Positions 61,848 to 64,000 of a stretch of 64,000 nt of DNA are shown here, in pieces (the first letter of the stretch is position 1; each line of letters begins with the position of its first letter). Where the stretch lies: assembly GCF_900114435.1 (NCBI RefSeq), contig NZ_FOZK01000002.1, forward strand, positions 868,001 to 932,000. The letters are read 5' to 3'. Below the pieces are notes generated by a model that was given only the letters and a program-made list of their open reading frames with translations, ran no database searches and was not told the origin of the DNA. This stretch comes from Halomicrobium zhouii. Lineage in GTDB: Archaea; Halobacteriota; Halobacteria; Halobacteriales; Haloarculaceae. A program made the position numbers and the translations under genes.

Positions 61848-61856
61848 TTGATAGAG
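61848..61856 (-). promoter_or_regulatory. TATA-like box of the methyltransferase gene
   Basis: On the minus strand CTCTATCAA lies about 25-33 bases before the GTG start, giving a leaderless transcript and supporting the chosen start. Confidence 0.6.
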
Positions 61857-61947
61857 GCTTTGCCTGGCTCCGGCTGTCGAGGTGTGCTCGGCAACGACCG
61901 TCCACGAAACTGTTCCGAAAAGACCGTCCGAAACGACCGCTCGCCGT

Positions 61948-62217
61948 TCAGCCGTGAACCGATTCGCAGTGCCAGCCGGGATCCTGGCCAGTCTGTTCGA
62001 TCCGGTCCGACCGACAGGCCGGGCAGTAGTCCGGGACGCCGGCCTCGGAACGGGGGACGTAGACCGCGCCGCCACACTCCACGCACGCGTCGGGGACGAT
62101 CGTCACACAGTCCGCACAGAGGTTGAAGTCGTCGACCGTGAGTTCGCGCAGGGGTTCGAGTTGTTTGTCCAGGATGTACTCGTCGATGACCGCCTGACAG
62201 TTTTGGCACGGTTGCAT
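61948..62217 (-). CDS. Small multi-zinc-ribbon protein
   Basis: An 89-residue protein (MQPCQNCQAVIDEYILDKQLEPL) with three or four Cys pairs: CQNC (4-7), CADC (near 34), CVEC (near 45) and CPAC (near 65), plus a terminal HCESVHG. Two zinc ribbons or treble-clefts are likely. Proteins like this are conserved in haloarchaea without a known role. It stands between the methyltransferase and the tRNA-Gln repeat zone on the same strand. Confidence 0.88.
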   Translation of the reverse strand: MQPCQNCQAVIDEYILDKQLEPLRELTVDDFNLCADCVTIVPDACVECGGAVYVPRSEAGVPDYCPACRSDRIEQTGQDPGWHCESVHG

Positions 62218-62310
62218 GTCGATCCACTCGGTACCATGTGAAGAGGTACCAAATAGCTTCCCCCGCCGGCCGTACTTGCGGGCCGGAAACGGGTTCACTG
62301 GAGTGATGTC

Positions 62311-62689
62311 TCTCCTTCGTGTGCGTTCGCGAGAAGATAGTCGCGGCCGTTCCCGCAAACGAGTGAACGAGGGCTCGGAAGAGCCCGCTCTTTCGGCGTC
62401 TGCGCGAGCGACGCGAGCCCAGACTCGCCGAACGCTCGCGTTCGGCGGCGGATTCGAACCGGAGCAAGACTCGCTACGCTCGTCTTGCAGGGTTCGAATC
62501 CTTGTGGGCTATTCGCTCCTCACGTCCGTTCGTCGCAGAATAGTCCCGGGCGTCCTCGTGAACGCAGTGAACGAGGGCTCGGAAGAGCCCCGCTCTTCCG
62601 GCGGATTCGAACCGCGAGGACTCGCTGCACTCGTCCTCTGGGCCCGAACCGCCGGGGATATCTCTCGCTCACCTGCGTTCGCGAGAAGA
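62311..62689. repeat. Tandem degenerate copies of the tRNA-Gln 3' end
   Basis: Three segments with GCGAGAAGATAGTCCCGGG-like sequence lie near 62328-62348, 62528-62552 and 62678-62699, the last running into the true tRNA 3' end. Between them are fragments reading GGCGGATTCGAACC (T-arm complement) and two copies of AACGAGGGCTCGGAAGAGCCC (62361 and 62569 areas). The zone has no coding frame. Such tRNA-end copies are what repeated integrase-mediated insertion and loss leave behind. No integrase is seen. Confidence 0.75.
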
Positions 62690-62794
62690 TAGTCCCGGGC
62701 GGATTCGAACCGCCGTCATAGGCTCTCTTCCGAATCCGGTCGAAACCAGATCGCGTCCAAAGGCCCATATGATTGGCCACTACACCACGGGACT
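62690..62794 (-). tRNA. tRNA-Gln (anticodon TTG) with intron
   Basis: The acceptor AGTCCCG (62794-62788) pairs with CGGGACT at 62696-62690. The T-arm is GGCGG-TTCGAAT-CCGCC. The anticodon stem TGGGC/GCCTA encloses CTTTGGA with anticodon TTG. About 32 nt (ACGCGATCTGG to GGAAGAG) interrupt the loop after position 37, the canonical archaeal intron site. Haloarchaeal tRNA-Gln is known to carry an intron. The exons would be joined by RtcB after cutting by the splicing endonuclease. Confidence 0.92.
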
Positions 62795-62819
62795 GCAATT
62801 CCTTGGTTCCCCCTGATTC

Positions 62820-62828
62820 CTTAATAGC
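62820..62828 (-). promoter_or_regulatory. TATA-like box of tRNA-Gln
   Basis: On the minus strand CGCTATTAAGG lies about 26-34 bases before the tRNA 5' end, the normal distance for an archaeal TATA box. Confidence 0.65.
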
Positions 62829-62975
62829 GTTACTTTCCGGCGGTGGAGAACACTGATACCGCACCCAGCTTGGTGCGATGTCCCCCGTTAGGAGCGCAGA
62901 TCGTTCACCGAAATCGCAGTAGGGCGGCGTTACTGGGACGGAAGACCTATACGATCCCTTCGAAAACGGAGACCA

Positions 62976-63410
62976 ATGATCGCGACGGCAGTTCTCGCTG
63001 GACTCGGACTCCTCCTGTCTGTCGCAGGCGGTGTCGTCGTCCACGAACTGCTCCACGTGCTGGTCTTGCGGTCCGGCGGCGTGCGGTGTTCGCTCGTGCT
63101 CCGACGGGTTCGCGGCGAACGGGGCGGCTTCCACACGCTCGTCTCCGGGTCGTGGGCGTCGGTCGAGATGGAGTCGATCCCGGCGGACTGTTCCAACTGG
63201 CGCTTGCGTGGCGCGTCGATGGCGCCCATGGCGATGCTGGTCCCCGTCGGCGCGTACGCGTGGGCCGTGACGAGCGGACAGGTGACGGGGTCGCTGTTCG
63301 GGTCGATGGTCGTCATGGGGTGGATGGCGTGTGCGCTGCCGAGTCCGGCGGACTTCTCCGTCGTCTGGTACACCGACGAGGCGAGAGAACTGGTAGCGGA
63401 GCGCGACTGA
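62976..63410 (+). CDS. Small membrane protein with a HELLH zinc-peptidase-like motif
   Basis: A 144-residue protein (MIATAVLAGLGLLLSVAGG). The first helix ends in VVVHELLHVLVLRSGG, a clear HExxH zinc-binding motif placed at the membrane face, as in site-2-type or DUF3267-like peptidases. A beta segment follows (CSLVLRRVRGERGGFHTLVSGSW), then two more helices. A third metal ligand could be Asp in 'PSPADFSVVWY' near the end. The activity is not established. Confidence 0.85.
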   Translation: MIATAVLAGLGLLLSVAGGVVVHELLHVLVLRSGGVRCSLVLRRVRGERGGFHTLVSGSWASVEMESIPADCSNWRLRGASMAPMAMLVPVGAYAWAVTSGQVTGSLFGSMVVMGWMACALPSPADFSVVWYTDEARELVAERD

Positions 63411-63443
63411 GTCCGCAGCGACGACAACGAAAAGACGAGTCGT

Positions 63444-63875
63444 TCAGTCGGAGGCTTCGAGTTCGGGTTCCAGCAGGCCGCAGACGTCTTCTTCCGCGTT
63501 GAAACAGTCGGGGCACTGGGGCTCGCGGTCGATGATCGTGTCCAGTCGCTCGGCGACCGTCTCGTCGATGACGCCCTCTAGCTGTTTGGCCTCCTCGCGG
63601 AACTCCTGGACTTCGAGTACCTCGACGAGGAAGCGCTGGATGATGCAGTAGTTCTGGAGCGAGAGCCGGGCCCGTCGGATCCCCTCGTCGGTGAGGTCGA
63701 CGCCCTTGTACTTCTCGTGGTCGAGCAACTCCTGGGACTCGAGCTTGCCGATCATCTCGTTGGCGCTGGCGGGGCTCACCTCCAGCAGGTCGGCGACGTC
63801 GCCGGTCGAGGCGGGACCGTCTTCCTGTTCCTGGACGAGGTAGATCGCTTTGAGATACTGGTCTGCCGTGTTCAT
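63444..63875 (-). CDS. DtxR-family metal-dependent regulator
   Basis: A 143-residue protein (MNTADQYLKAIYLVQEQEDGPASTGDVADLLEVSPASANEMIGKLESQELL). It has a winged helix-turn-helix followed by the dimerisation/metal-binding domain (RRARLSLQNYCIIQRFLVEVLEV). The C-terminus has a Cys cluster (CPDCFNAEEDVCG). DtxR/IdeR/SirR regulators sense Fe2+ or Mn2+. It starts two bases after the stop of the gene upstream, which suggests an operon with that gene. Confidence 0.93.
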   Translation of the reverse strand: MNTADQYLKAIYLVQEQEDGPASTGDVADLLEVSPASANEMIGKLESQELLDHEKYKGVDLTDEGIRRARLSLQNYCIIQRFLVEVLEVQEFREEAKQLEGVIDETVAERLDTIIDREPQCPDCFNAEEDVCGLLEPELEASD

Positions 63876-63876
63876 T

Positions 63877-64000
63877 CTATTCTCGCGCCTCCATCAGTCG
63901 CGTCACTTCCTCGACGCCGTCGGCCTCCTCGTCGCGGATCGAGCGGAGGGTATCGACGAGCCGGTTGCGGTCGATGCTGAACTCCGTGTTCGACGCCGCG
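63877..64000 (-). CDS. C-terminal end of a gene cut by the window edge
   Basis: On the minus strand the last 40 codons read AASNTEFSIDRNRLVDTLRSI and on to LMEARE, then stop TAG at 63879-63877. The fragment is helical and charged. It is translated just ahead of the DtxR-type gene. The rest lies outside the window and I cannot identify it. Confidence 0.7.
   Translation of the reverse strand, partial: AASNTEFSIDRNRLVDTLRSIRDEEADGVEEVTRLMEARE

Overview
This is a chromosomal stretch of a haloarchaeon (class Halobacteria). The GC content is very high and codons end mostly in G or C. Almost every predicted protein is acidic. Many genes have a TATA-like box 25-30 bases before the start codon, as expected for leaderless transcripts. 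The markers are haloarchaeal too: FtsZ1, DtdA, an intron-bearing tRNA-Gln, halocyanin, bacterioruberin synthesis genes, KorAB and a Bat-type regulator. I cannot fix the genus from sequence alone.

Layout. 1-4.2 kb: a membrane-protein tail, a small zinc-finger protein, a Tat-exported DyP-like protein with a strange Trp/Asp-rich tail, and an acidic protein of unknown function. 4.2-10.2 kb (minus strand): spt5, secE, a zinc ribbon, a DUF2270-type protein, ftsZ1, dtdA and a cation exchanger, with a 98-bp duplicate of the spt5 3' end downstream. 10.3-15.2 kb: aroE, an HhH protein and a pabB-pabA-pabC operon (chorismate to p-aminobenzoate). 15.6-20.3 kb: acetyltransferase, peroxiredoxin-like protein, endonuclease III and a GH3 beta-glucosidase. 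20.3-27.4 kb: a respiratory block with halocyanin, Rieske protein, split cytochrome b and several small haloarchaeal accessory membrane proteins, with two regulators beside it. 28-36.3 kb: NAD-kinase-like protein, geranylgeranyl-reductase-family flavoprotein, an isoprenoid-synthase-like protein, korB/korA and a ferredoxin-reductase-like flavoprotein. 36.6-44 kb: small zinc-ribbon proteins, a stand-alone Rieske protein, then a Bat-type LOV/GAF/HTH regulator directly ahead of crtB-crtI-lyeJ-cruF, a complete route to bacterioruberin-type C50 carotenoids. 44.8-64 kb: mixed housekeeping and accessory genes, including an RtcB paralogue, acyl-CoA dehydrogenase, RIO-like kinase, a second Nth-family glycosylase, a degenerate GH2 protein, a coiled-coil protein, a probable CTAG methyltransferase, tRNA-Gln and a DtxR-type regulator.

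The most interesting feature is not a gene. Five intergenic places (about 15.27-15.56, 27.53-27.94, 36.34-36.51, 44.03-44.66 and 48.33-48.37 kb) carry members of one dispersed non-coding family. Its ends are inverted repeats reading AGAAAGCCCTCGGCGCGC or a close variant. The two long copies share a nested palindromic layout and a conserved core. In that core a 10-bp hairpin keeps a constant GGAC loop while its stem changes in a compensatory way. A second hairpin domain also covaries. Two copies share a perfect 143-bp inverted match 8 kb apart, so the family has moved or been corrected recently. It looks like a mobile structured element (MITE-like) or a dispersed structured RNA. Other oddities are 3'-end duplications beside spt5, korB and tRNA-Gln, and a 45-bp double hairpin inserted in frame in the acyl-CoA dehydrogenase gene.
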